DNA of 64,000 nt from Desulfuromonas thiophila (lineage in GTDB: Bacteria > Desulfobacterota > Desulfuromonadia > Desulfuromonadales > Desulfuromonadaceae). The DNA lies in the NCBI RefSeq assembly GCF_900101955.1, contig NZ_FNAQ01000009.1, forward strand, positions 34,748-98,747, read 5' to 3'. Below, one piece after another: positions 1 to 9,171 of this stretch. The notes beneath the pieces are model-generated. The model ran no database searches, had not been told where the DNA came from, and saw only the letters and a program-made list of their open reading frames with translations. The translations under genes and the position numbers were made by a program. Each line of letters starts with the position of its first letter. Positions within the stretch are counted from its first letter, which is position 1.

Positions 1-1
1 T

Positions 2-199
2 TCCGGTTACTTCATGTGCCTGAAACTCAACAGCGTGCCGGCCGAAACCCTGCGCGTGCATCTGCTCGACAAATATGGTGTCGGCACCATTGCTACCGGC
101 AAGACCGACCTGCGCATCGCTTTCTCCTGCATTGCCGAGGAGGATATCCAGGAACTGTTCGACCTGATTTTCCAGGCGGTGCAGGACCTGAGCCGCTAA
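2..199 (+). CDS. PLP-dependent aminotransferase, C-terminal end (partial)
   Basis: The reading frame is open from base 2 and ends with TAA at 197-199, so only the last 65 residues are present. The visible part (SGYFMCLKLN at the left edge, then KYGVGTIA and DLRIAFSC, ending in a helix EEDIQELFDLIFQAV) matches the small C-terminal domain of fold-type I aminotransferases, where the strand before the terminal helix carries the substrate-binding Arg (LRIAFS). The PLP lysine and the rest lie outside the window, so the substrate cannot be named. The ATG at 14 is internal to this frame and is probably not a start. A strong terminator follows. Confidence 0.7.
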   Translation, partial: SGYFMCLKLNSVPAETLRVHLLDKYGVGTIATGKTDLRIAFSCIAEEDIQELFDLIFQAVQDLSR

Positions 200-223
200 G
201 GGTTTGTTGTTTACGGGATCTTC

Positions 224-250
224 AAGCCCGCCGCATCGGCGGGCTTTTTT
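224..250 (+). terminator. Rho-independent terminator after the aminotransferase
   Basis: A 7-bp G+C-rich stem, GCCCGCC (226-232) paired with GGCGGGC (238-244), with a 5-base loop, is followed directly by six T residues (245-250). It lies 26 bases after the aminotransferase stop and ends that transcript before the DUF2065-queA-tgt run. Confidence 0.9.
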
Positions 251-314
251 ATGCTGCAGTGGTCAGTGTGCTGCTGATCAGGCGCTTGGGGTTGACGGGA
301 GTCCGAGAGGGAAC

Positions 315-512
315 ATGGAGTTTTTCTGGTCATTGATCGGCGTCCTGCTGGTGGTCGAGGGTATTCCCTGGTTCCTGTCGCCGCTGACCATGAAGCGGTT
401 GCTGGTGCAGTTGTTGCCGGTGCCGGTGCGTCATCTGCGGCTGTTGGGATTGCTGCTGATGCTGGCGGGTTTGCTGACTCTCTACTGTGCCCGCCACATC
501 CTCGGGGGATAG
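315..512 (+). CDS. DUF2065 family small membrane protein
   Basis: A 65-residue protein made of two hydrophobic segments (about residues 3-21 and 40-58) joined by a short loop with Lys/Arg (MKRLL). The layout, and the ending LLMLAGLLTLYCAR, are typical of DUF2065 (E. coli YjeT type), whose function is unknown. ATG 315 was chosen because GAGAGGG lies 4-10 bases upstream and the protein then begins MEFFWSLIGVLLVVEG as in relatives. An upstream start at 204 in the same frame would add unrelated sequence overlapping the terminator. It ends 4 bases before queA, so the two are probably co-transcribed. Confidence 0.8.
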   Translation: MEFFWSLIGVLLVVEGIPWFLSPLTMKRLLVQLLPVPVRHLRLLGLLLMLAGLLTLYCARHILGG

Positions 513-516
513 GGCC

Positions 517-1554
517 ATGCGGCTGACGGATTTTGATTATGCGTTACCGGCCGAGCTGATTGCCCAGCAACCGGCCGAGCGGCGCGACGCCAGCCGACTG
601 CTGGTGCTTGACCGCGCCAACGGCAGCTGTCGGAGCGACTGGTTCAGTCATATTGCCAGCTACTTCCGGCCCGGCGATGTGCTGGTGCGCAACGATACCC
701 GGGTGATCCCGGCGCGACTGCTGGGGCGCAAGGACAGTGGCGGCCGGGTCGAGGTTTTTCTGGTGCGGCAGTTGAGCGCCGCTGCCGACGGTCTTTGCTG
801 GCGCTGTCTGACGCGCAGCTCCAAGCCGGTACGGCCGGGTCAGCTCCTGTATTTTGCCGAGGGGCTTAAGGCCAGCGTGCTGGCGCTGGGGGAGGCAGGA
901 GAGCGCGACCTCTGTTTCCACCATGCCGGTGATTTTTCCGCGCTGCTCGACCGCATCGGTCAGGTGCCGTTGCCGCCCTATATCACCCGCCCGGCCGAAG
1001 CGGACGACCGCGAACGCTATCAGACCACCTTTGCGCGTGTGCCCGGCGCCGTGGCGGCACCGACGGCGGGGCTGCATTTCACGCCGGAATGCTTTGCCCG
1101 ACTGGAACGGTTGGGGGTTGAGCTGTGCAACCTGACGCTGCATGTCGGGCTGGGCACCTTTTTACCGGTACGGGTGGAAGATCCGCGTCATCACCGCATG
1201 CACGAGGAGGCCTATGCCGTGCCGGAGGCCACTGCCGCGACCATTAATCGCGCCCGCGCTGAAGGACGGCGGATTGTGGCCCTGGGCACCACCGTGGCCC
1301 GCACCCTCGAAGCCGCCAGCATGGCTGACGGCCATTTGCGGACTGGTGACGGGCTGACGGATATCTTCATCTATCCCGGCTACCGTTTTCGTCAGGTCGA
1401 CGCTCTGGTGACCAACTTTCACCTGCCGCAATCGACCCTGCTGATGCTGGTCTGTGCCCTGGCCGGACGCGAGGCGGTGCTGGCCGCCTATGCCCGGGCG
1501 GTGGCCGAAGGCTACCGGTTTTTCAGTTATGGCGACTGCATGTTTATTCAGTGA
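517..1554 (+). CDS. queA: S-adenosylmethionine:tRNA ribosyltransferase-isomerase
   Basis: QueA transfers and isomerises the ribosyl part of SAM onto preQ1 at tRNA position 34, making epoxyqueuosine. The 345-residue length is normal for the family. Signature stretches are LTDFDYALPAELIAQ at the N-terminus, VLVRNDTRVIPARL, AAPTAGLHFT, LTLHVGLGTF and LVTNFHLPQSTLLMLV near the end. ATG 517 lies 5-6 bases after a GGGGG tract and gives the standard N-terminus; starting at 487 would add ten residues overlapping the DUF2065 gene. The next gene, tgt, works in the same pathway, and this pairing is common in Proteobacteria. Confidence 0.97.
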   Translation: MRLTDFDYALPAELIAQQPAERRDASRLLVLDRANGSCRSDWFSHIASYFRPGDVLVRNDTRVIPARLLGRKDSGGRVEVFLVRQLSAAADGLCWRCLTRSSKPVRPGQLLYFAEGLKASVLALGEAGERDLCFHHAGDFSALLDRIGQVPLPPYITRPAEADDRERYQTTFARVPGAVAAPTAGLHFTPECFARLERLGVELCNLTLHVGLGTFLPVRVEDPRHHRMHEEAYAVPEATAATINRARAEGRRIVALGTTVARTLEAASMADGHLRTGDGLTDIFIYPGYRFRQVDALVTNFHLPQSTLLMLVCALAGREAVLAAYARAVAEGYRFFSYGDCMFIQ

Positions 1555-1581
1555 TTGCAGTGGTTTGAGGTCTGTTTTTAA

Positions 1582-2733
<1,152 letters not shown>

Positions 2734-2811
2734 AATTGTTGAAAAGCGGCGCCTGACAGGCTATAAACAGGAGCCTTATCCGTTATTCACGCATCCAAGG
2801 AGGAACGACAC

Positions 2812-3132
2812 ATGGCTTCAACCGTTTACGCGATGGCAGGTCAGCCCGGCCAGGCCGGTTCGGCTCAGGGCTACGAAGGGATCATCATGCTGGTGATCAT
2901 GTTCGCCATCTTCTATTTTCTGCTCATCCGGCCGCAGCAGAAGCGGGCCAAGGAGCATCGCAAGCTGCTTGACAGCCTCAAGGCCGGTGATCAGGTCATC
3001 ACCGCCGGCGGTATTCATGGCCGTATCGTGACGGTGCAGGAGCAGGTGGTAACACTGGAGGTTGACAAGGGTGTCAAGATTCGTCTCAGCCGCGCCTCTG
3101 TCACCGGCATCGATCCGACGGCGGCCAGCTAG
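2812..3132 (+). CDS. yajC: Preprotein translocase accessory subunit YajC
   Basis: A single-pass inner-membrane protein of 106 residues that associates with SecDF. After a short Gly/Ala/Gln-rich N-terminus it has one membrane segment (about residues 25-41, IIMLVIMFAIFYFLLIRPQQK) ending in the family hallmark RPQQKR, then a cytoplasmic domain with LKAGDQVITAGGIHGRI. The ribosome binding site AAGGAGGAA at 2798-2806 is strong. It lies between tgt and secD, but a terminator follows it at 3154-3184, so secDF may also have separate initiation. Confidence 0.95.
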   Translation: MASTVYAMAGQPGQAGSAQGYEGIIMLVIMFAIFYFLLIRPQQKRAKEHRKLLDSLKAGDQVITAGGIHGRIVTVQEQVVTLEVDKGVKIRLSRASVTGIDPTAAS

Positions 3133-3153
3133 CAATTTTTTGTCTGCTGCCTG

Positions 3154-3184
3154 AAGGCGCTGGCCTCCACCGGCGCCTTTTTTC
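3154..3184 (+). terminator. Rho-independent terminator or attenuator between yajC and secD
   Basis: The stem AAGGCGCTGG (3154-3163) pairs with CCGGCGCCTT (3170-3179), with one G-T pair and a 6-base loop, and is followed by a T tract (3178-3183). It lies 21 bases after the yajC stop and would separate yajC from secD or let part of the transcription through. Confidence 0.8.
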
Positions 3185-3258
3185 ATGCCGTGCGGTTGTA
3201 AACTGACTGTTCTGTCGGCTTTTATTCCTTATCCTTTGCGAAGGAGTCTGTAACGACC

Positions 3259-4857
3259 ATGTCCAACAGCATCAAACTGCGGGGGACGCTGATCCTGTTC
3301 TGCCTGGTGCTGGCGCTGATGTCGCTGGCGCCGACCCTGATGAACGACAAGCTGCCGGCCTGGTGGCGCAACGCTTTTGATCCCATCCATCTCGGTCTTG
3401 ATCTGCAGGGTGGCATGCATCTGGTTCTGGGGGTTGATGTCGACAAGGCGGTGGAAAGCCGCCTCGACAGCCTGGTTGACCAGGTCGATGTGCTGCTGCG
3501 GGAGAAGGACGTGGTGTTCCGGCGGCTGGAGCGCCTGCCGGGCGAGCGACTGGCGGTAACGGTGTACGACGAAGAGGGCGAGCGGCAGGTCGATGCGCTG
3601 ATGCGCGAGCAGTTTCCTTCCCTTGAACCGCTGACCGTTGCCAGTGAGAGCGGTTACATTCAGAAAAACTATCGCTTTACCGCCAGCCAGATTGACGAGA
3701 TCAAGGACTATGCCGTGCGTCAGGCGCTGGAAACCCTGCGTAACCGTGTTGACCAGTTCGGTGTCAGCGAACCGCTGCTGCAGCGTCAGTCCGACAACCG
3801 TATTCTGATACAGCTGCCGGGGGTCAAGGATCCCCAGCGCGCGATCGACCTGCTGGGCAAGACCGCCCGTCTCGAATTCAAGCTGGTCGCCGAAGGGATC
3901 GACGTTGCTCAGGCCCAGGCCGGCCAGCTGCCGGCTGGCAACCGTTTGCTGTATGAGCGGCGGGTCGATCCGCGCACCGGCGCGGTGACCGAGATTCCGC
4001 TGGTGGTGCAGGAGCGGGCCGTTATTACCGGCGATCTGCTGTCCGATGCTCAGGTGCGGATCGATACCCGCTTCAACGAGCCCTATGTCGCCATCGATTT
4101 CAACGCTGTTGGCGCTCAGCGTTTCGATCAGATCACTGCCGCCAATGTGGGCAAGCGCATGGCCATTGTGCTGGATGACACCATCTATTCAGCGCCGACC
4201 ATCCGTGAGCGCATTGCTGGCGGCAGCGCCCAGATCAGTGGCTCGTTCACCGAACAGGAAGCCACCGATCTGGCCATCGTGCTGCGTGCCGGTTCGCTGC
4301 CGGCGCCCGTGCAGATCCTGGAAAACCGCACCGTCGGACCTTCCCTCGGCATGGATTCCATTGAGCAGGGACTGCGCTCGGTACTGATCGGCGGGCTGCT
4401 GGTGGTGGCGCTGATGCTGCTGTACTACCGTGCCAGCGGGCTGGTGGCCAATCTGGCGCTGGTGCTGAATCTGGTGTTCATTCTGGCACTGTTGTCGCTG
4501 CTTAAGGCGACTCTGACGCTGCCCGGTTTGGCCGGTATCGTGCTGACCGTCGGCATGGCGGTGGACGCCAACGTGCTGGTGTTCGAGCGCATTCGTGAGG
4601 AACTGCGCCATGGCAAGTCGCCACGGCTGGCCATTGATGCCGGTTACGCCCGTGCCTTCGTGACCATTGTCGATGCCAATATCACCACCCTGATTGCCGC
4701 GCTGGTGCTGTTCCAGTTTGGTACCGGACCGGTGAAGGGGTTTGCCGTTACCCTCAGTATCGGTATTCTGGCATCGATGTTCACGGCGATCTTTGTGACC
4801 CGTTTTATTTTCGATTTCGTCCTTGCCGGCCGCAAGGTCAAAGAACTGAGCATTTAA
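3259..4857 (+). CDS. secD: Protein translocase subunit SecD
   Basis: SecD, with SecF, uses the proton-motive force to help proteins leave the Sec channel on the periplasmic side. This 532-residue protein has an N-terminal membrane segment (about 9-27), the D1 motif LGLDLQGGMHLVLGVD, a large periplasmic domain with RNRVDQFGVSEP, and a C-terminal block of five membrane segments with GMAVDANVLVFERIREE, the region holding the conserved membrane Asp. AAGGAG lies about 12 bases before the ATG, slightly long. secF starts 10 bases after it. Confidence 0.97.
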   Translation: MSNSIKLRGTLILFCLVLALMSLAPTLMNDKLPAWWRNAFDPIHLGLDLQGGMHLVLGVDVDKAVESRLDSLVDQVDVLLREKDVVFRRLERLPGERLAVTVYDEEGERQVDALMREQFPSLEPLTVASESGYIQKNYRFTASQIDEIKDYAVRQALETLRNRVDQFGVSEPLLQRQSDNRILIQLPGVKDPQRAIDLLGKTARLEFKLVAEGIDVAQAQAGQLPAGNRLLYERRVDPRTGAVTEIPLVVQERAVITGDLLSDAQVRIDTRFNEPYVAIDFNAVGAQRFDQITAANVGKRMAIVLDDTIYSAPTIRERIAGGSAQISGSFTEQEATDLAIVLRAGSLPAPVQILENRTVGPSLGMDSIEQGLRSVLIGGLLVVALMLLYYRASGLVANLALVLNLVFILALLSLLKATLTLPGLAGIVLTVGMAVDANVLVFERIREELRHGKSPRLAIDAGYARAFVTIVDANITTLIAALVLFQFGTGPVKGFAVTLSIGILASMFTAIFVTRFIFDFVLAGRKVKELSI

Positions 4858-4867
4858 GGAGCTCTTC

Positions 4868-5782
4868 ATGGAACTGATCAAGCCCGGTATCAATCTTGAT
4901 TTTGTCGGCAAGCGGCGTCTGGCCTATATTGTTTCCGCGCTGCTGATTCTGATCGGTCTGATGGCGCTGATTGGCCGTGGTGGTCCGACCTATGGAGTCG
5001 ATTTCGCTGGTGGTACCCTGGTGCAGCTGCGCTTCAACGCACCAACGGACGCGGCTGCCATCAAGCAGCAGTTGCAGCAGCCCGATCTGCTGCCGGCGGC
5101 GACGGTGCAGCGGTTTGGCGAGGACGGTAACGAGTTTTTGGTGCGTGCCCAGGAAACCAGCAGTGATCTTGAGGTGTTGTCCCAGCGTATCGCGACGGCG
5201 CTGGAGCAGCATTACGGTGCCGGTGCGGTGGAAGTGCGCCGCACCGAGATGGTTGGCCCGCAGGTGGGCAAGGAACTGCGCCAGAAGGGCCTGATGGCGG
5301 TACTCTATGCCATGATCGGTATTCTGGTCTATATCACCTGGCGTTTCGAACTGCGCTTTGCCATTGGCGCCATTGTCGCCCTGGCGCATGATGTGCTGAT
5401 CACCCTTGGCGCCTTTGCCCTGACCGGCCGCGAGATCGACCTGCCGATCATTGCCGCCTTTCTGGCCATTATCGGTTATTCTCTCAATGACACCATCATT
5501 GTCTACGACCGTATTCGTGAAAATACCGGACCACAGTCCCACGAACCGGCGGTTTTTGCCGGGCTGGTCAATCGCAGCATTAATGAAACCCTGTCGCGTA
5601 CCCTGCTGACCTCCGGCACGACCCTGATCGTGATTCTGGCCCTGTTCATCTTTGGTGGCGGAGTGATCCATAACTTTGCTTTTGCCCTGCTGGTGGGGGT
5701 GGTGGTTGGTACCTATTCCTCCATTTTTGTGGCCAGCCCGGTGCTGCTGACTTGGCAGAAGCGGGCGGCGCAGAGAGTCTAG
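4868..5782 (+). CDS. secF: Protein translocase subunit SecF
   Basis: The partner of SecD in the inner-membrane SecDF complex. It has 304 residues with an N-terminal membrane segment, the motif TYGVDFAGGTLVQ, a short periplasmic domain, and a C-terminal membrane bundle with IIGYSLNDTIIVYDRIREN and SINETLSRTLLTSGTT, both family hallmarks. The binding site AAGGAG lies just before ATG, right after the secD stop, so secD and secF are one transcript and were not fused in this lineage. The stop is TAG. Confidence 0.97.
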   Translation: MELIKPGINLDFVGKRRLAYIVSALLILIGLMALIGRGGPTYGVDFAGGTLVQLRFNAPTDAAAIKQQLQQPDLLPAATVQRFGEDGNEFLVRAQETSSDLEVLSQRIATALEQHYGAGAVEVRRTEMVGPQVGKELRQKGLMAVLYAMIGILVYITWRFELRFAIGAIVALAHDVLITLGAFALTGREIDLPIIAAFLAIIGYSLNDTIIVYDRIRENTGPQSHEPAVFAGLVNRSINETLSRTLLTSGTTLIVILALFIFGGGVIHNFAFALLVGVVVGTYSSIFVASPVLLTWQKRAAQRV

Positions 5783-5935
5783 AGTGCCTGGAGCTGTTGC
5801 ATTGACATCTGTAGTTTCGCGTGGGGGCTGGCTTTGCTGGCCCCTGTTCGTTTGTTGGCTGGCGGGTCTGATGGGTTGCGGTTGGCCTGCTGCTCTGTGC
5901 GTGGCTGGCCGGTGTCGCCAGCGGGTGCTGTGGTC

Positions 5936-7726
5936 ATGATGCGGCCCTGTGACGCGCCCGTCTGGTTGCCGCGCCCGCCGCTGCCCCCCCTGACCGGACC
6001 GGATGGCGCTACTGGTCCATTACAGGCCCAGCTACTGGCGTTGCGGGGTGTGGCCGCGGCTGAAGATGCCCGCCTGTTTCTGCTGGGTCGGCTCAAGGAC
6101 CTGCCCGATCCTGACCTGTTGCCGGACATGGCCGTGGCCGTGGCACGGCTGCAGCAGGCGTTGGCGACGGGTGAGACCATCGCTGTTCATGGTGATTACG
6201 ATGTCGATGGCATCAGCGGCACGGCGTTGCTGTGTGAAGGACTGCGACAACTCGGTGGCCGGGTGGAATACCACATCCCCTTGCGTCTGCGCGATGGCTA
6301 TGGTCTGTGCGGCGAGGCTCTGCGGCAGGCGGCGGCCCGGGGCGTACGGCTGGTGGTTTCGGTTGATTGCGGCACCAGCGCCCTGGCCGAGGCGCAGCTC
6401 AGTGCTGAATTGGGGATGGATCTGATCGTGACGGATCATCACCAGCCGCCGGAGAAGTTGCCCGAGGTGCTGGCCTGCATCAATCCCTGGCGCACCGACA
6501 GCGCCTATCCGTTCCAGCCGCTGGCAGGTGTCGGTGTTGCCTTTATGTTGCTGTTGGCACTGCAACGGCAACTGCGCCTTGCCGGGCAGCTGCCCCAACC
6601 GGCGCCCGATGCACGGCTGTTGCTTGACCTGGTGGCCCTGGGCACCATTGCCGATCTGGTGCCGTTGACCGGCGTTAATCGCCTGCTGGTGCGGGTCGGA
6701 CTGGAGCTGCTGCAACAGCAGCCGCGCGCAGGATTGGCCGAGCTGTTGCGTCTGGCTGGGGTTGACCGGGTCAGCGCCGGCGTTGTCGGTTTCAAACTGG
6801 CACCGCGGCTCAACGCCGCCGGCCGGCTGGCCGATGCCGCAGCGGCGGTGGAACTGCTGTTGAATCGTCAGCCTGCTGAGGTCGCCCCCCTGGCCCAACA
6901 GCTTGATGGCTGCAATCGTCAGCGCCAGCAGATCGAGGCGGAAACCTTCGCCCAGGCTATCGCCCGGGTCGAGGCCGAATTGCCGGCCTCAAGCCGCAGC
7001 ATTGTGCTGGCCGATAGCCGCTGGCATGCTGGCGTTATCGGTATCGTGGCCAGCCGGCTGGTGGAACGCTATCACCGGCCGGTGGTGCTGATTGCGCTGG
7101 CGAACGACTTGGCAGCGGGCGAGGGGGAGGGCAAGGGCTCGGCTCGTTCGATTCGCGGCTTTCATCTCTATCAGGCCCTGCAGGGTTGTCATCAGCATCT
7201 GCTGGGTTATGGTGGTCATGCTGCGGCTGCCGGTCTGCGCCTGCAGCCGCAGCGGCTGGCCGCTTTTGCCGAGGCGTTCGAACAGCAGGCGTGCGCTGCC
7301 CTGCAGCCGCAGGATCTGCAGCCGCGGCGGCTGTTCGATCTGGAGGTGCAGCTCGACGAACTGCACGAAGACAGCTGGCGCCAGATCACGGCGCTGGCAC
7401 CCTTTGGCATGGGCAATCCTGAACCGCTGTTTCTCTGCCGTGATCTGCGGATCTGCCAGCTGCGTACGCTGAGCGGCGGTCGCCATGCCCGTTTTGTGCT
7501 GCAGCAAGGTGGCTACAGCCTGCCGGCCATTGCCTTTGATGTCGCCGAGCGCCTGACGGAACTCAATCGTCCTGTTGATGTTCTTTGCCAGTTGCAGATC
7601 AACCGCTGGCGCGAGCGCGAAACCCTGCAGCTGCTGGTCCGCGACTTCCGGCCGGCTGGCAGTACGCTGCAGACCGGGCAAACACCGGCCGCCCTGGACG
7701 GGGATTTTTTCCTTGATCGGGTTTGA
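5936..7726 (+). CDS. recJ: Single-stranded-DNA 5'-3' exonuclease RecJ
   Basis: RecJ degrades single-stranded DNA from the 5' end in recombination and mismatch repair. In the 596-residue form starting at 5936 there are the DHH-phosphoesterase motifs HGDYDVDG (residues 85-92), VDCG, TDHH (166-169) and the DHHA1-type GGHAAAAGL region in the second half, then the C-terminal OB-like domain. The start is uncertain: the frame is open back to 5834, but the extra residues are low-complexity and unlike RecJ, whereas MMRPCDAPVWL fits the usual N-terminus. No strong ribosome binding site is visible. It follows secF by 153 bases, a common neighbourhood in this group. Confidence 0.93.
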   Translation: MMRPCDAPVWLPRPPLPPLTGPDGATGPLQAQLLALRGVAAAEDARLFLLGRLKDLPDPDLLPDMAVAVARLQQALATGETIAVHGDYDVDGISGTALLCEGLRQLGGRVEYHIPLRLRDGYGLCGEALRQAAARGVRLVVSVDCGTSALAEAQLSAELGMDLIVTDHHQPPEKLPEVLACINPWRTDSAYPFQPLAGVGVAFMLLLALQRQLRLAGQLPQPAPDARLLLDLVALGTIADLVPLTGVNRLLVRVGLELLQQQPRAGLAELLRLAGVDRVSAGVVGFKLAPRLNAAGRLADAAAAVELLLNRQPAEVAPLAQQLDGCNRQRQQIEAETFAQAIARVEAELPASSRSIVLADSRWHAGVIGIVASRLVERYHRPVVLIALANDLAAGEGEGKGSARSIRGFHLYQALQGCHQHLLGYGGHAAAAGLRLQPQRLAAFAEAFEQQACAALQPQDLQPRRLFDLEVQLDELHEDSWRQITALAPFGMGNPEPLFLCRDLRICQLRTLSGGRHARFVLQQGGYSLPAIAFDVAERLTELNRPVDVLCQLQINRWRERETLQLLVRDFRPAGSTLQTGQTPAALDGDFFLDRV

Positions 7727-7860
7727 TCCTTGACGCCAGCAACGCAAAAGTGCGAGAACTGCGGGGGTACGGGAATCCTTGGTGCCTGACCGGTTCCTGT
7801 GCTGTCACGCCGCCCAGTTTCCCTGTTTTCCTGTCCTTCGCCGCCGCGAAAGAGGCCGTC

Positions 7861-9120
7861 ATGTGTCTGTTGACCCTGAGCTGCCGGGAACATTCCCTCG
7901 AATACTCCCTATTTGCCACCCCTGAACTCACTGCCTTGGCCTGGGGTACCGTCGAAGGTATCGGTACCGGCTTGCCGGTGCGGCTGCAGTATGACTATGG
8001 CTCGCCGGTCGCGTGCGGCGCGACACCTCAGCTCGACAGCCTTGTCGAGGCTTTAGCCTATGTGTTGCAGCGACTTTATTCGGCCAGCGAGGGTGGCCCG
8101 CTGGTGCCGGGACGCGATATCCGGGCGGTGGGACATCGGGTGGTGCACGGCGGCGAACGCTTTCGTCAGTCGGTTGCCATTGATGGCCTGGTGCTGGCTG
8201 AAATTGCCCGTCTGGAACGGTTGGCGCCCAAATACAACCGCCCCAACCGGGCCGGGATCGAAGCCGCCTTGCAGCTGCTGCCGGCGGCCTGTCACGTGGC
8301 CATCTTTGACACGGCTTTCCACCAGACCCTGCCGCCTTACGCCTATCACTATCCGTTACCGCACGACTGGTATCGTAAACACGGGGTGCGGCGTTATGGC
8401 TTTCACGGGCCGTCGCATCTGTACCTGTCGCGCCGGGCGGCCCTGCGGCTGGGGCGGGATGTGGCCGACTGCCGTCTGATCACGGTGCACATGGAACTGG
8501 GTATCTCCCTTTGTGCCATTGCCGGGGGTTGCTCGGTGGATACCAGCATGGGGTTCACCCCGGTGGAAGGCACCATGCAGGAGCGGCGCAGTGGCACCAT
8601 TGATCCCGGCATCCCCGGTTTTATGATGGACTGGCAGGAACTCAGCGCCCAGCAGGTCGAGGAGGTCCTTAACGAAAAAAGTGGTCTGCTGGGGGTGGTT
8701 GGGCAGGGGCGTGGTCGACGTGATGTGATCGAGCGGGCCAATGCCGGCGAAGCTCGGGCTGCTTTGGCCATGCGCATGGAGTGCTATGGTCTGCGCAAGT
8801 ATCTCGGAGCCTATCTGGCGGCGCTGGGTGGCTGTGATGCCATTGTGTTCAGCTGTGGCCAGGGTGCCCTGGAGGCGCCCCTGCGCCAGCAATTGTTGCA
8901 GGGGCTCGAAGCCTTCGGGGTGCACCTCGACGGCGGTCGCAATGCCTGCAGCGAGCATCTGCAGGAGGAGCGCTGCATCAGTCCGTCACAGGCGGCCGTA
9001 CAGCTGTGGATCATTCCCACCCGGGAAGAACAGGTTTACGCCGAGGACACCCTGGCGGTCTGCGCCGGCAGCTGTCGGGAACCCTGGCTGCAATCCTACC
9101 GGTTTGCACGGGAGCTCTGA
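7861..9120 (+). CDS. Divergent acetate kinase-like protein (ASKHA fold)
   Basis: Along its 419 residues it aligns with acetate kinase: GHRVVHGGERF, IFDTAFHQTLPPYAYHYPLP, RRYGFHG, SVDTSMGFTPVEG, RSGTIDPG, LNEKSGLLGV and RKYLGAYLAALGG. Several active-site positions differ. The N-terminal NCGSSS phosphate loop reads SCREHS, LHNP reads KYNR, the HLGNG adenosine motif reads HMELG, and the GIGEN loop with the catalytic Glu reads GQGAL. It may be a kinase with altered chemistry, a phosphate-binding protein, or inactive. ATG 7861 has AAAGAGG 7 bases upstream; an earlier in-frame start would add unrelated residues. No pta gene is adjacent. Confidence 0.85.
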   Translation: MCLLTLSCREHSLEYSLFATPELTALAWGTVEGIGTGLPVRLQYDYGSPVACGATPQLDSLVEALAYVLQRLYSASEGGPLVPGRDIRAVGHRVVHGGERFRQSVAIDGLVLAEIARLERLAPKYNRPNRAGIEAALQLLPAACHVAIFDTAFHQTLPPYAYHYPLPHDWYRKHGVRRYGFHGPSHLYLSRRAALRLGRDVADCRLITVHMELGISLCAIAGGCSVDTSMGFTPVEGTMQERRSGTIDPGIPGFMMDWQELSAQQVEEVLNEKSGLLGVVGQGRGRRDVIERANAGEARAALAMRMECYGLRKYLGAYLAALGGCDAIVFSCGQGALEAPLRQQLLQGLEAFGVHLDGGRNACSEHLQEERCISPSQAAVQLWIIPTREEQVYAEDTLAVCAGSCREPWLQSYRFAREL

Positions 9121-9171
9121 CAGCGCCGGAGGTAGCGACACCTTAGCCGGCAGAAGGCAACAGGAGACGAG

